Shown piece after piece: positions 37,231 to 47,400 of a stretch of DNA of 64,000 nucleotides; the first letter of the stretch is position 1; the number at the start of each line of letters is the position of its first letter. The stretch covers positions 124,001 to 188,000 of the forward strand of contig JAWKLG010000005.1 of NCBI GenBank assembly GCA_041392845.1. The letters run 5' to 3'. The stretch is from JAGQWW01 sp041392845 (GTDB taxonomy: Bacteria; Bacteroidota; Bacteroidia; Chitinophagales; Saprospiraceae). Position numbers and translations under genes: made by a program. The notes beneath the pieces are model-generated. The model was not told the DNA's origin. It saw only the letters and a program-made list of their open reading frames with translations, and made no database searches.

Positions 37231-38106
37231 ATGAAATCGCTAACCTTTTTTTCACTGCTCCTAACTTTAATGTGGGCACCCGCTGGTCAGGCAATGACCA
37301 ATTATTATTCACCCGAAGAACGATGTAGAGAAATCACTCTTGAAAAAGCCGATTCACCCGATCTGGTTGAAACCGTAAAATCTGATTTAATCTCCGGGAA
37401 GTGGGTTCTGGAAAATGAATTTTTCGGACTTACCAATTCAAAATCTACCAAAACTGCCTTCTACTTTTACAATTATGGAATGGCAGACCTGGTAAATTTC
37501 GACACCGAAAACGGAATTCAATTAAATTCTTATTTGTGGAGAATTGAAAAGTACGGAAAAGAAGCATTTTTGGTTCTGACTTCAAAGGAAGACATGTCCG
37601 AAAAACTTTTCAAAGTAAATCAGAATTGTACCGGAATTGAATTGACCAATGCCATCAATGGCGACAGAGTCACCCTCGTTTACAAACGTATCATGGAAAA
37701 GGATGCCATCAAATCCATCAAAACTTCCTTAAGCGGAAATTGGGACTGTATGACTTATCCTTTCGACATCACCCGAAACTCTGAAACCTGTGGTACTTTC
37801 GAACAAATGGATGGAGCTTATTTGAAATACAAGTTCAATCCTGACGGAACCTATACCAAAAACCTGGGTACTTCTCATCTGGACATTGAAGAACAAGGTT
37901 TCTGGGAAGTTTCTGAAGATGGTCAATACATCATCTTCCATGCTGCCAAAAGAGGCAATGCCAATGAAGTTTTCGCTACCTATGTAGCAGAAGTTTCTCA
38001 CCTGAATTACGGTGAAATGGTCCTCAAACAAGCACTTCATGGAAATGGAGAATTCGACACCTTGTTTTGTACTCAGATCAAAACCTTCTTTTTTAACAAA
38101 GGCTAA
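37231..38106 (+). CDS. Secreted protein with two lipocalin-like domains
   Basis: 291 residues with signal peptide (MKSLTFFSLLLTLMWAPAGQA). Two similar halves follow, each beginning with a G-x-W motif: ISGKWVLENEFFG (about 55) and LSGNWDCMTYPFD (about 175). Each continues with beta strands and a WRIEKYGKEAFLVL or FWEVSEDGQYIIFH segment, as in the lipocalin-like/DUF4923-type proteins of Bacteroidota. Probably a small extracellular or periplasmic ligand binder; ligand unknown. The gene stands alone and is followed by a hairpin terminator. Confidence 0.75.
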   Translation: MKSLTFFSLLLTLMWAPAGQAMTNYYSPEERCREITLEKADSPDLVETVKSDLISGKWVLENEFFGLTNSKSTKTAFYFYNYGMADLVNFDTENGIQLNSYLWRIEKYGKEAFLVLTSKEDMSEKLFKVNQNCTGIELTNAINGDRVTLVYKRIMEKDAIKSIKTSLSGNWDCMTYPFDITRNSETCGTFEQMDGAYLKYKFNPDGTYTKNLGTSHLDIEEQGFWEVSEDGQYIIFHAAKRGNANEVFATYVAEVSHLNYGEMVLKQALHGNGEFDTLFCTQIKTFFFNKG

Positions 38107-38130
38107 TATCTGATTCATCCAACAAAAAAA

Positions 38131-38155
38131 GGGGTTTGCCACTTCGGCAAACCCC
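38131..38155. terminator. Bidirectional hairpin terminator
   Basis: GGGGTTTGCC (38131-38140), loop ACTTC, GGCAAACCCC (38146-38155): a perfect 10-base stem. A run of seven A before it gives a U-tract for minus-strand transcripts, so it can serve both the lipocalin-like gene and the glyS operon that converge here. The remaining 38160-38469 contains no recognisable gene, only A-rich sequence with a short CTAAAAT repeat at 38447-38467. Confidence 0.8.
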
Positions 38156-38469
38156 TTAAATCAACTCCACCTCTCCTGCTCCCTAAAGAGCCAATTTTAT
38201 TAAAGTAAATCCATTAAAATCTTTGTGTTGCACTCATTGCGCTTATCCGTTGATGAACCAAAAATATTAGGAATTGAAATATAATAGTATTTGAATTCCA
38301 TACTATTACGTTTTTTAAAATCAAATCACTCTGCTGGAGTCGGTGGGCCTCCGAGAGCTCACCTTAGACCTTGCCTTTTCTTTCTTAACAATGACACCCA
38401 ATAAGGAACTTCCCAAATCAAAATCAGAATTCAAAAAATCAAAAACCTAAAATCTAAAATCTAAACCTC

Positions 38470-38799
38470 CTACCATTCCCACTCATCTCCTTCTTCTACA
38501 TCTTTACTTTTATACTGTTGCTTCGTAGCCAATCGTTCTTTTTGACGTTCTACAACGAGTTTAGCAAGACCCAAAGCTGGAGGATCAGCAGCCAATGGAG
38601 ATAAGGCAAAGTTGATCTTATGTTCAGCAATATCAAGGCGGTACATCAGACTAAGTAGAAACTCCATGCGGTATTCGATCATATACTCCATCCTTTCTGC
38701 CAGAATGGCCAAAAACTCCTCCTCTGACATCTGGTCTTTGTCGGTGCTCAGCTCAAAATCTTGAATAATTAAGCCAGTATTTTTCTGATCGAATTGCAT
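38470..38799 (-). CDS. Small acidic helical protein downstream of glyS, unknown function
   Basis: 109 residues, cytosolic, no membrane segment. Mostly helical (EEEFLAILAERMEYMIEYRM, LLSLMYRLDIAEHKI), then ALSPLAADPPALGLAKLVVE and an acidic end (DVEEGDEWEW). It lies five bases behind glyS on the same strand and must be co-transcribed. I know of similar small conserved proteins in Bacteroidota but cannot name a function. Confidence 0.75.
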   Translation of the reverse strand: MQFDQKNTGLIIQDFELSTDKDQMSEEEFLAILAERMEYMIEYRMEFLLSLMYRLDIAEHKINFALSPLAADPPALGLAKLVVERQKERLATKQQYKSKDVEEGDEWEW

Positions 38800-38804
38800 A
38801 CAGT

Positions 38805-40355
38805 TTATAATTTTTGAAGCAGATTTTTCATATCAGTCTTTTCACGAATCATTTTCTCTGCCTGCTCTACCGTTACGCGCTCCTGCTGTAAAGTATCTCT
38901 GTCTCTGATGGTTATGGTACCATCTTCCAAAGATTCAAAATCAATCGCAATACAATATGGAGTTCCGATAGCATCCTGTCGGCGATAAAGTTTTCCTATG
39001 GAACCTGTATCATCATAGGTACAAGGGAAGCTGAATTTCAATTGATCAAAAACCGCTCTTGCCTTGGCAACCAGTTCATCATTGTTCTTTTTCAATGGCA
39101 TTACTGCACATTTCAAAGGAGACAAAGCTGGATGAAGTTTCAAAACTTCACGAGTATTATTTGGATCATCCTGACCTGGAACCTGCTCTTCTATCAATGC
39201 ATTGCTCATGATGGCCAAAAACATACGATCGGCACCGATTGAAGTCTCAACTACATAAGGTACATAACTTTCATTCAGTTCAGGATCAAAATAAGTCAAT
39301 TTACGGCCTGACAATTCCTGATGACTTCCAAGGTCGAAATCAGTTCTGGAATGAATACCTTCCAACTCTTTAAATCCAAACGGAAAATCAAATTGGATGT
39401 CCACTGCTGCATTGGCATAGTGGGCCAGGTTATCATGGTCTTTGAATTTCAATTTATCCTGAGAAGTACCAATGGCCAGGTGCCATTTCATTCTCTGTTC
39501 TTTCCACTGATTGTACCAATCCATTTCAGTTCCAGGGCGAACAAAAAATTGCATTTCCATTTGCTCAAACTCACGCATACGGAAGATGAACTGACGCGCT
39601 ACAATTTCATTCCTAAATGCTTTACCAATTTGGGCAATTCCAAATGGCAATTTCTGACGGGTTGTTTTTTGAACATTCAAAAAGTTGACAAAAATACCCT
39701 GAGCAGTCTCTGGTCTAAGGTACAATTTACCTTCCTCACCTGCTATGTTTCCCATCTGGGTAGAAAACATCAAGTTGAATTGCCTTACTTCAGTCCAGTT
39801 TTTTGAACCGGATTCCGGATCTGCGATTTCCAACTCATCAATCAGGTTTTTCAAACCTACCAAATCGCCATCTGTCATACAGGTCGCCAATCTTCCTGCT
39901 ATTTCATCATATTTATCCTGATAACCTTTTACACGCTCATTGGTAGCACGGAACATGGATTCATCAAAATTGTCGAAACGCTTTTTGGCCTTTTCAACCT
40001 CCTTGTCAATCTTGGCAGTAATTTTATCCAGGTGATCTTCTACCAATACATCTGCGCGATAACGCTTTTTTGAATCCTTGTTATCAATCAAAGGATCATT
40101 GAATGCATCAACGTGACCGGAAGCTTTCCAGGTTTTAGGGTGCATAAAAATGGCGGCATCAATCCCTACAATATTATCATGCATTTGTACCATAGACTTC
40201 CACCAGTAGTCTTTGATATTGTTTTTCAAAGCAGAACCGTATGGACCATAATCATACACTGCACTTAAGCCGTCGTAAATGTCACTTGACTGATAAATGA
40301 ATCCATATTCTTTACAATGAGAAACCAGTTTCTTAAATGAATCGTCTTGTTGCAT
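38805..40355 (-). CDS. glyS: Glycyl-tRNA synthetase, alpha2 class II type
   Basis: 516 residues. Charges tRNA-Gly with glycine in the cytosol. Class II features are visible: YGPYGSALKNNIKDYWW near the start, RPETAQGIFVNF, motif 2 region FRNEIVARQFIFRMREFEQMEMQFF, ETSIGADRMFLAIM (motif 3 region) and a C-terminal anticodon-binding domain (PLKCAVMPLKKN, RYDDTGSIGKLYRRQDAIGTPY-like). Length matches the single-chain eukaryote-like bacterial enzyme rather than the GlyQ/GlyS two-subunit form. The following small gene (38470-38799) is in the same operon. Confidence 0.97.
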   Translation of the reverse strand: MQQDDSFKKLVSHCKEYGFIYQSSDIYDGLSAVYDYGPYGSALKNNIKDYWWKSMVQMHDNIVGIDAAIFMHPKTWKASGHVDAFNDPLIDNKDSKKRYRADVLVEDHLDKITAKIDKEVEKAKKRFDNFDESMFRATNERVKGYQDKYDEIAGRLATCMTDGDLVGLKNLIDELEIADPESGSKNWTEVRQFNLMFSTQMGNIAGEEGKLYLRPETAQGIFVNFLNVQKTTRQKLPFGIAQIGKAFRNEIVARQFIFRMREFEQMEMQFFVRPGTEMDWYNQWKEQRMKWHLAIGTSQDKLKFKDHDNLAHYANAAVDIQFDFPFGFKELEGIHSRTDFDLGSHQELSGRKLTYFDPELNESYVPYVVETSIGADRMFLAIMSNALIEEQVPGQDDPNNTREVLKLHPALSPLKCAVMPLKKNNDELVAKARAVFDQLKFSFPCTYDDTGSIGKLYRRQDAIGTPYCIAIDFESLEDGTITIRDRDTLQQERVTVEQAEKMIREKTDMKNLLQKL

Positions 40356-40414
40356 GACTATTTTAATATTAATAAGGTGATGCTATTATTTTAATTTAAA
40401 CCCTATACCACGAA

Positions 40415-40445
40415 AAAAGGGTGCACAAAGTTGCTGCACCCTTTT
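40415..40445 (-). terminator. Hairpin terminator behind the DUF937 gene
   Basis: AAAAGGGTGCA (40415-40425), nine-base loop, TGCACCCTTTT (40435-40445). On the minus strand the stem ends in TTTTTT. It separates the DUF937 gene from glyS. Confidence 0.8.
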
Positions 40446-40539
40446 ATTTTTTCCAAAATATGTAAGAGTTTAATGTGAGAAATAAAATTTACTTTGAATT
40501 TCCCCCATTAAACCATTTGGACATTTTGATTTAGCAGGA

Positions 40540-41163
40540 CTATTTTCCTCCGAAAAGGTTCCCTAAAAATTTCTTGCCAATTCCTCCAATCAAATCATCC
40601 ACAATGCTGCCATCTCCGTCTTGATCCAAAAATCTGGTAGCCATATCCATCAACGGATTGCTACTGCTTTTTTGACCTGCTTGAACGTTATTCATCAACA
40701 AACTTGCGATTCCCCCAACATCCAATCCTTGTTGTTTTTTCTCCTGACCCAAAAGACCCATTACCACAGGCGCTAACATGGTCATCAAATTGCTGGTTTT
40801 ACCAGAATCCAATCCACTTACCTGGCTAATCATATTTACAGCTCCGTCCTGACGGTCACCTAATATGTGTCTGATAATCCCGGAACCATTGGCAGCTCTT
40901 TGGTTGGTTTGATCAACATTTCCGTTAAACAATCCGGATAGGTTATCCAGGATACTGCCATCGTGGTCTTTCTCAAGAGCATTGGCAATAGATGCTGCTC
41001 CTTCCGGTCTCTGTGCATTTTTGGCAAGTGCTGATACAAGCGTAGAAACAATCCCTGTAGCCGCAGTTGCAGTTTTTTGTTTATCGTCGACTCCGATTTG
41101 GTTGCTTAGTTGATCGATCAAACCCTGAGAGAGTTGACCCTGCATAAGGTCCATCAAGTTCAT
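40540..41163 (-). CDS. DUF937 domain protein
   Basis: 207 residues from the ATG at 41163 (MNLMDLMQGQLSQGLIDQLS). An upstream ATG at 41214 is unlikely because a -7 box (41198-41205) lies within that extension. The helical DUF937 pattern is clear: LIDQLSNQIGVDDKQKTATA, TLVSALAKNA, HDGSILDNLSGLFNG, IIRHILGDRQ, LMTMLAPVVMGLLGQ. The C-terminus has an Asp-rich loop (DQDGDGSIVDDLIGG) like a calcium site. YidB-like family, function unknown. Single-gene unit with its own terminator. Confidence 0.88.
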   Translation of the reverse strand: MNLMDLMQGQLSQGLIDQLSNQIGVDDKQKTATAATGIVSTLVSALAKNAQRPEGAASIANALEKDHDGSILDNLSGLFNGNVDQTNQRAANGSGIIRHILGDRQDGAVNMISQVSGLDSGKTSNLMTMLAPVVMGLLGQEKKQQGLDVGGIASLLMNNVQAGQKSSSNPLMDMATRFLDQDGDGSIVDDLIGGIGKKFLGNLFGGK

Positions 41164-41197
41164 AACGTTGTTTTTAAGGTATAAAAGAATAATGTTA

Positions 41198-41205
41198 CAA
41201 AAATA
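41198..41205 (-). promoter_or_regulatory. -7 promoter box of the DUF937 gene
   Basis: On the minus strand the bases read TATTTTTG, a perfect TAnnTTTG. It is 34 bases upstream of the ATG at 41163 and decides the start codon in favour of 41163. No exact TTG is seen at -33. Confidence 0.5.
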
Positions 41206-41269
41206 GGCTTCCATTTTTATAACTGGTCGAATTTAAGACCCTTTATTCCGCCTAAGGTCACAAATTGAC

Positions 41270-42349
41270 TTAAATTTTTAAAAATTCCTTCAACAACAAA
41301 TGGAAATGATGTACTCCCTTTTCCATAGAAGGTGAAAATCTTCCTGCTGAATAAAATCTGGATTTCACACCCAACTGTACTTTTTCTACTACTGACTCAT
41401 CCTCCATTTCAGTCTTATCCAGCTGAAATTCTTCCCTGTTGAAAGTCTGGTTTGGGAATTTATAACTCCTGAATAAAACCTTTGATTCAGTTTTATTGAT
41501 TGGTTGTACATAATTCAATGACAATCCCCAGGGATAAAAATTCAACATTAAGTTCGGGAAAACCCACCAATAATAACCGTACACACGTTTTCCAAAATCT
41601 TCTGCTCCGGAAGGAATTTCAAATGAAGGTTCATCTTCTTTTGCAATACCTAACTGAAGATTACAATATGGATACAGAAATGATTCATAATCATCAAATT
41701 CAATGGCCCTATTCAAGGCTGGATGCACAAAAGGGATGTGAAATCCTTCCAAATAATTTTCACAATAAAGTGCCCAATGCGCCTTTACAGTATAGTCTTT
41801 TGACACCTCAGGAACCAACTCCAATTCCTCCAAAGGAAGCCAGGACAATCTTTTGGTGATAGGTTCTAAGAGTTCATCAAAGGATATAAAAGGATTCAAG
41901 GAAACGAAGAGACTGTCAAACTTTAAAGAAAAAGGTACCTGGTTCAGGTTGTCTAAGTCAGATGGAAAATTTTCTGCTTCTTCAAATTTGGGCATGGACA
42001 AAAACTTACCTTTCAAGTCAAAACACCTTCCATGATACCTGCACCTCAATCGATTTTGATTGCCGGATTCTTCCTGAAGGATCATTCCCCGGTGAGTGCA
42101 AACATTTGACAAACAATGAAAAGAATCTTCCTCATTTTTTGTCATCAATAAAGGTTCATCCAATATTCCGGGCAACAGAAAAAATGGTTCACATTTATTA
42201 GAAAAATTCCTTTTTGAAAGACTATCCACATACTGCCAGGTAGATCCAAAAATTGAATCTTTGGAAGCTTCGAAATAAGTCTCCTGGTTATAATAATCTG
42301 TAGGAATTGTGAACGATTTCCTAATATCCTGGTGCAGTTTTGACTCCAT
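41270..42349 (-). CDS. Rieske [2Fe-2S] ring-hydroxylating-type oxygenase, alpha subunit-like
   Basis: 359 residues, cytosolic. Rieske cluster ligands: C84-T-H86 and C103-R-Y-H106 (SNVCTHRG, LRCRYHGRCF). The mononuclear iron site is ENYLEGFHIPFVHP with H204 and H209; an Asp expected near the C-terminal third is not assigned with certainty. Length and motifs resemble the choline/carnitine monooxygenase-like branch of Rieske oxygenases. No reductase or ferredoxin gene is adjacent, so electron donors must come from elsewhere. Substrate not determinable. Convergent or co-directional neighbours give no clue. Confidence 0.9.
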   Translation of the reverse strand: MESKLHQDIRKSFTIPTDYYNQETYFEASKDSIFGSTWQYVDSLSKRNFSNKCEPFFLLPGILDEPLLMTKNEEDSFHCLSNVCTHRGMILQEESGNQNRLRCRYHGRCFDLKGKFLSMPKFEEAENFPSDLDNLNQVPFSLKFDSLFVSLNPFISFDELLEPITKRLSWLPLEELELVPEVSKDYTVKAHWALYCENYLEGFHIPFVHPALNRAIEFDDYESFLYPYCNLQLGIAKEDEPSFEIPSGAEDFGKRVYGYYWWVFPNLMLNFYPWGLSLNYVQPINKTESKVLFRSYKFPNQTFNREEFQLDKTEMEDESVVEKVQLGVKSRFYSAGRFSPSMEKGVHHFHLLLKEFLKI

Positions 42350-42551
42350 TTAAACCGGAAGATTTTTTTTTAAAAATATTTTCAAATAGACATTGAAAAT
42401 CAAGCCACCTTAAAGAAAAAACTAAATTTTAAAATCCTCAACCTGAACGAAGAAAATTTCTGATGGAAGAAATCTTCCGAAATCAAAAATGGAGCTTTTG
42501 CGAAATGAATTTTTACTGTATTTTTTACACTAATTACTTACTATATTTTGC

Positions 42552-42585
42552 TTGTAGAAATTAATCTCTTTCTTCCTTACCTTTG
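42552..42585 (+). promoter_or_regulatory. Promoter of pckA
   Basis: TTG at 42552-42554 and TACCTTTG at 42578-42585, spacing 23 bases, a full match to the Bacteroidota TTG/TAnnTTTG promoter, 93 bases upstream of the start. A TTTTTTACAC sequence at 42521-42530 lies just upstream (see findings). The rest of the 329-base gap 42350-42678 shows nothing else. Confidence 0.65.
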
Positions 42586-42678
42586 TACTTTACAGCCCTG
42601 AAGTAATATTTTTAATCAAAGGATTCAATTAAAAAAGTAAGCCTAGACTTTAATTGAATTTTTTAAAACGTCCTAACC

Positions 42679-44292
42679 ATGACTTCAAACGGAAATACAA
42701 ATCCGAACAATCGTCTATTAAATTTAGGGATCAAAAATCCTTCAACGGTTTACGAAAATCTTACCCCTTCTGAATTAATTGAGCATGCCGTATGTCAAAA
42801 CCAGGGAACCCTGGCTGACTCTGGTGCTTTGGCCATAAACACCGGTGAGTTTACCGGGAGGTCTCCAAAAGACCGTTTTATAGTAAAAGATGATGTTACC
42901 CGCGACTCGGTCGATTGGGGAAACATCAACCTTCCTTTTGATGCAGATAAATACGATAGTCTTCGCAACAAGGTATTGGATTACTTCAATAACAAGGAAG
43001 TTTACGTAAGAGATGTTTATGCTTGTGCAGATACAAATTACAAAATGAATATTCAGGTAATCAATGAATATTCCTGGAGCAATTTGTTTGTAAACAACAT
43101 GTTCCTTCGACCAACCAACGAGGAATTGAAAACATTCACTCCGGAATGGACCATCATTGCAGCACCTGGCTTCAAAGCTGACCCTGCAACCGATGGGACC
43201 CGTCAGCATAATTTTGCCATCCTTAATTTCACTAAGAAAGAAATTCTTATCGGTGGAACCGGCTATACCGGCGAAATGAAAAAAGGAATATTCTCTGCCT
43301 TGAATTTCATTTTACCGCACCAAAAAGACACACTTTCCATGCACTGTTCTGCCAACGTTGGCAACGACGGCGATACTGCCATCTTCTTTGGATTATCTGG
43401 TACCGGCAAAACCACTCTTAGTGCAGATCCACAAAGAAATCTTATCGGAGACGATGAGCACGGTTGGAGCAAAGAAGGCGTATTCAACTTTGAAGGTGGT
43501 TGTTATGCAAAATGTATCGACCTGACAGAAGAAACTGAACCGGATATTTTCCGCGCAATCAAACATGGTGCTTTGTTGGAAAACATCATTTACAAAGATG
43601 GTACCCGAGAAGTAGATTTCTCCAGGGCTGATATTACAGAAAACACAAGGGTTTCTTACCCGATTTACCATATTCAAAATGCATTGCCTGTTTCTAAAGC
43701 AGGTCACCCGACCAATATTTTCTTCTTGACTTGTGATGCATTTGGTGTTTTACCTCCTATTTCAAAATTGACTCCAGGCCAGGCAATGTTCCATTTCATT
43801 TCAGGTTATACTGCAAAAGTAGCCGGTACTGAAGAAGGAATCACAGAGCCACAAGCTACTTTCTCTGCTTGTTTCGGAGCTCCATTTATGCCATTACATC
43901 CGACCAAATACGCGGAAATGTTGGGTAAAAAAATGGAAGAACATGGAGTAAATGTGTGGTTGATCAATACTGGATGGACAGGTGGAGAATATGGCGTTGG
44001 TAACAGAATGAAATTGAGGTTCACCCGTTCCATGATTGGAGCTGCACTTCGTGGTGAATTAAATGATGTAGATTATACTACTCATGAAGTATTTGGCCTT
44101 GAAATGCCAAACACTTGTCCAGACGTTCCAACCGAGGTTTTACACCCAAGAAACACCTGGGCGGACAAAGCAGCATACGACAAAAAAGCCAATCACCTCG
44201 CCAACCTTTTCAATAAAAACTTCGAGAAATTTGCAGACAAAGCAAATGACGAAATATTAGACGCAGCTCCTACAGCGACTGCTGTAGCGTAA
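42679..44292 (+). CDS. pckA: Phosphoenolpyruvate carboxykinase (ATP)
   Basis: 537 residues, cytosolic gluconeogenic enzyme converting oxaloacetate and ATP to PEP, CO2 and ADP. Visible motifs: FTGRSPKDRFIV (substrate Arg), the PCK P-loop GLSGTGKTTLS (G241-T246), FNFEGGCYAKCIDLT, the metal-binding region IGDDEHGW, and NTGWTGGEYGVGNRM near the C-terminus. The family length is normal. A consensus promoter lies upstream and a strong hairpin terminator downstream, so it is a single-gene unit. Confidence 0.98.
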   Translation: MTSNGNTNPNNRLLNLGIKNPSTVYENLTPSELIEHAVCQNQGTLADSGALAINTGEFTGRSPKDRFIVKDDVTRDSVDWGNINLPFDADKYDSLRNKVLDYFNNKEVYVRDVYACADTNYKMNIQVINEYSWSNLFVNNMFLRPTNEELKTFTPEWTIIAAPGFKADPATDGTRQHNFAILNFTKKEILIGGTGYTGEMKKGIFSALNFILPHQKDTLSMHCSANVGNDGDTAIFFGLSGTGKTTLSADPQRNLIGDDEHGWSKEGVFNFEGGCYAKCIDLTEETEPDIFRAIKHGALLENIIYKDGTREVDFSRADITENTRVSYPIYHIQNALPVSKAGHPTNIFFLTCDAFGVLPPISKLTPGQAMFHFISGYTAKVAGTEEGITEPQATFSACFGAPFMPLHPTKYAEMLGKKMEEHGVNVWLINTGWTGGEYGVGNRMKLRFTRSMIGAALRGELNDVDYTTHEVFGLEMPNTCPDVPTEVLHPRNTWADKAAYDKKANHLANLFNKNFEKFADKANDEILDAAPTATAVA

Positions 44293-44311
44293 AACAGAAT
44301 TGATGTTAATG

Positions 44312-44347
44312 AAAAAGGGCTTTTGGAAAATTCCAAAGGCCCTTTTT
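44312..44347 (+). terminator. Intrinsic terminator of pckA
   Basis: A 17-base stem (44312-44328 with 44331-44347, one G-U pair) of the form AAAAAGGGC...GCCCTTTTT, tight loop AA, followed by GTTTTTT. It ends 55 bases after the stop. Confidence 0.9.
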
Positions 44348-44388
44348 GTTTTTTGCTGTTCAAATTTTAAAACCACCTTCTTAAAGTA

Positions 44389-44410
44389 TTAAAAAGTGTA
44401 AAATTATCCT
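44389..44410. promoter_or_regulatory. Inverted copy of the regulator box at the kinase promoter
   Basis: AAAAAGTGTAAAA (44391-44403) is the reverse complement of the TTTTACACTTTTT core found at three promoters to the right. On the minus strand the half-sites ATTTTACA, CTTTTTAATA and CTTTAAGAAG follow each other at 10-base steps. A box TGAATTTG (44425-44432; one mismatch to TAnnTTTG) lies between it and the kinase start, so autoregulation is possible. Confidence 0.45.
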
Positions 44411-44475
44411 CTGCTAATGTCATGTGAATTTGAAATATTGCCAGCTTTTTTAAAATTTGAGAGAAAACCTGGCGA

Positions 44476-47400
44476 TTGACATCCTTTATTCGAATATTTA
44501 AGTCCTTTCTATTATTTTTTTTCCTGGTTCAATTAACAGGGGCACAGACTCCTTTTGTCCAAACTGAATCAATTGGTGAGGATGATGGCCTACCATACTC
44601 AAAGGTATATGCTATACAACAAGATAGAGATGGCTTTGTGTGGTTTGGCACAACATCTGGATTATACAGGTGGGATGGGCAAACTCTGGTACCTTTTACC
44701 TACAAAAATCCTCAAGGGCAAACTAAGGAATTTCAAACTATTGAGGACTTGTATGTGGATGAGCGAGGAGACCTATGGATTGGAACAAGCACTGGGCTAT
44801 TCAGGTATGAACCCGAAACCCAAATCATTGAGAGTGTCATTTTAAAACCGGTGAATTCTGAAGTAAATTTTACTTCAAAAATTGTGTTGATCAATCCGCT
44901 TCCAGAAAAGGAAAAAATTGTTTTTTCAACGAATGGTATTTTCATTTTTGACGACCAAAACCACATTCGTAAATCCATTTTAAAAAATGAAACTTCCTTT
45001 TATACTGACGATTCAAATATTTCAGATTTTGATGTTAAAGATGATTCAACCGCATGGGTTTGTTCAAATGCAAATTGGTTTATTCTCGACTTTAAAACTG
45101 GAAAAATCACCAACAGTCGACCCATCTATTGGGACAGCAAAGAATTAATTCCATCTCGATTTCATTTTTGGAGAGATTCTATTGCTTTTATTGCTCATCC
45201 AACTGGATTTTTCCAATTAAATCTGAACACCTGGAAAGTTTCCCCTCCATACAATCTTCCGAAAGATTATTTACCCAAAATAGGCTGGATGATTGAAGAA
45301 GATTCCAAAGGGCATATTTGGTTCAATACAGCTTTTAAAATCTACGCATGGAATCCGGTTTCCGGAAAATATTTATCATTCGAAAAGTTTGAAAACAATC
45401 ACTTTGGATTATCCAATGATTATACACTTTCCTGGATGGAGGACCGATCAGGAAATATTTGGTTGGGCCAATGGGGAGGTATTGAAAAGGTCAATCTCGC
45501 TAGTTTGAAATTTAATTTTTTCAAAATAAATCCTGCAGCAAAAGAAAATTCACCTGAAAATTCAGTCACTACAGTCTTTCAATCTTCTGATAGTTCAATT
45601 TGGTTAGGGACAAGATCGGGGTTTTTCTTATTGGATCAGCTGGGTGGAAAAATGAAAAAAATTGGCGGACTTCCTGGTTCAAAAAATGCGCATCAATTTC
45701 CAGACAAAATATTTGAAGGCCAAAAAGGTGAGATTTATTGCAAATTAAGTTCATTCTATTGGCACAAGGGCATTTTGAGATACAATCCCCAAACGCAAAA
45801 TTTTGAGCCCTTTAAATCTGGGTTTTCTCTTGATAGTTTATTGCTCTTTGATATCCAGATCGATAAAAATGACCCTTCCATTTGGTGGTACAGCTCAGAA
45901 AAAGGTTTGTGTAGCTTGGATTTAGCAAATAAAAAAGAACGATGGTTTTCACCTCCGGTAAATGGAGAAAAAGCCATCCGATATTTCACCCAACTTTCAA
46001 CAGGTGAAATCCTTGGTCATGGTTACGAGGGTCTTTGGAGAATCAATAAATCTGATTTTTCTTATAAACATTATGTTCACCAAATTGACAATGTAAATTC
46101 TCTACCTGACAACACCTCCCTGACAAGCTATGAATTTCCAAATGGAAAGGTTTGGATTTCGTATGGATCCGGCTTGGCAATTATGGACCTTTCAAAAGAT
46201 ATTTTTAAAAATTTCACTACAAGCGATGCCTATTTGCCAAGTAATGTAAGTTCCGGATTCATAGGTTTAAAAAAATCTGAGCTCTGGTTTACTACCCGCT
46301 CTCGTTTGGCAAAATACAATTTGCAAGACAGTAGCTTCCATTATTTTGGAAATGAGCACGGCGTATTTACAACCTTTGGAATTCAAAATGCGATACAACT
46401 TTTCGATGGAAGAATATTGATAGGTGCGAATGAGGGTATTATATCTTATGATCCGGAAAAAAATACCAATCCTTCCAATCCGGCATCCGTCAAAGTGACA
46501 GGAATTAAAATAAAGGGAAATAGCCTGGGAAATGAATTTGAAATGCCATTTATATCCAAAGTTATCATGGGCTACCAAGAAAATACGGTAAGCTTTGAAT
46601 TCATTGGATTAGATTATTTAAACACTGAGAACAGAAAATATAGTGTACGTCTTGAAGGCTTCGATTCAGAATGGAGGAACATAGGCAAAACCAATATCGC
46701 AACCTACACCAATTTGGATCCTGGCGAGTATTATTTCAAGGTTAAAACCACCAATACTGAAGGCATTTGGGGACCACCGACTGAAGGTCTCAAACTCATA
46801 ATAACACCAATGTATTGGCAAACATTATGGTTCAAAATAATAATAAGTGTTTTGACCATAAGCCTGATTTTTTTCATTCTTCAAATAATACAACAACGTC
46901 GAATTTTTCAACAGCAAAAAGAAATCGCTGAGCGAAATACAATGTACAAATCAAGATTCCTGACAAACATGAGCCATGAAATCAGGACTCCGTTAAATGC
47001 TATTATAGGATTAAACAAACTCTTGTCTGAAACCCCGTTAAATGAAAAACAAGAATCCTTTGTTAAAGCCGTTGGACAATCGTCTGAAAACCTGCTATAT
47101 ATTGTAAACGATATTCTTGACCAGGCTAAATTGGAAAGTGGACAATACCAATTTAAGTCTACTCCATTTACAATGGATTTGATAATTGGCCAGGTTAAAA
47201 GCACCCTGGAACATAAGGCGAAAGAGAAGGACCTGGAATTAAAAATTGAATCAAATATTTCGAATGAACTTTTATTAAAAGGAGACCCGATTAGATTGTA
47301 TCAAATCCTCATTAATTTGCTCGGCAATGCCATCAAATACACAGATGTCGGCTATGTAAAATTGTCAATAAGCAAGGAATCAGATTTAAAAACAAAGGGA

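Noticed and set aside
38447..38467. CTAAAAT tandem repeat, three short copies
   Set aside because: Short A-rich intergenic repeat upstream of no promoter and downstream of a convergent gene end; no reason to assign a role.
41164..41214. Start of the DUF937 gene at 41214
   Set aside because: A perfect -7 box lies inside the extension, and DUF937 proteins start near MNLMDLMQ.
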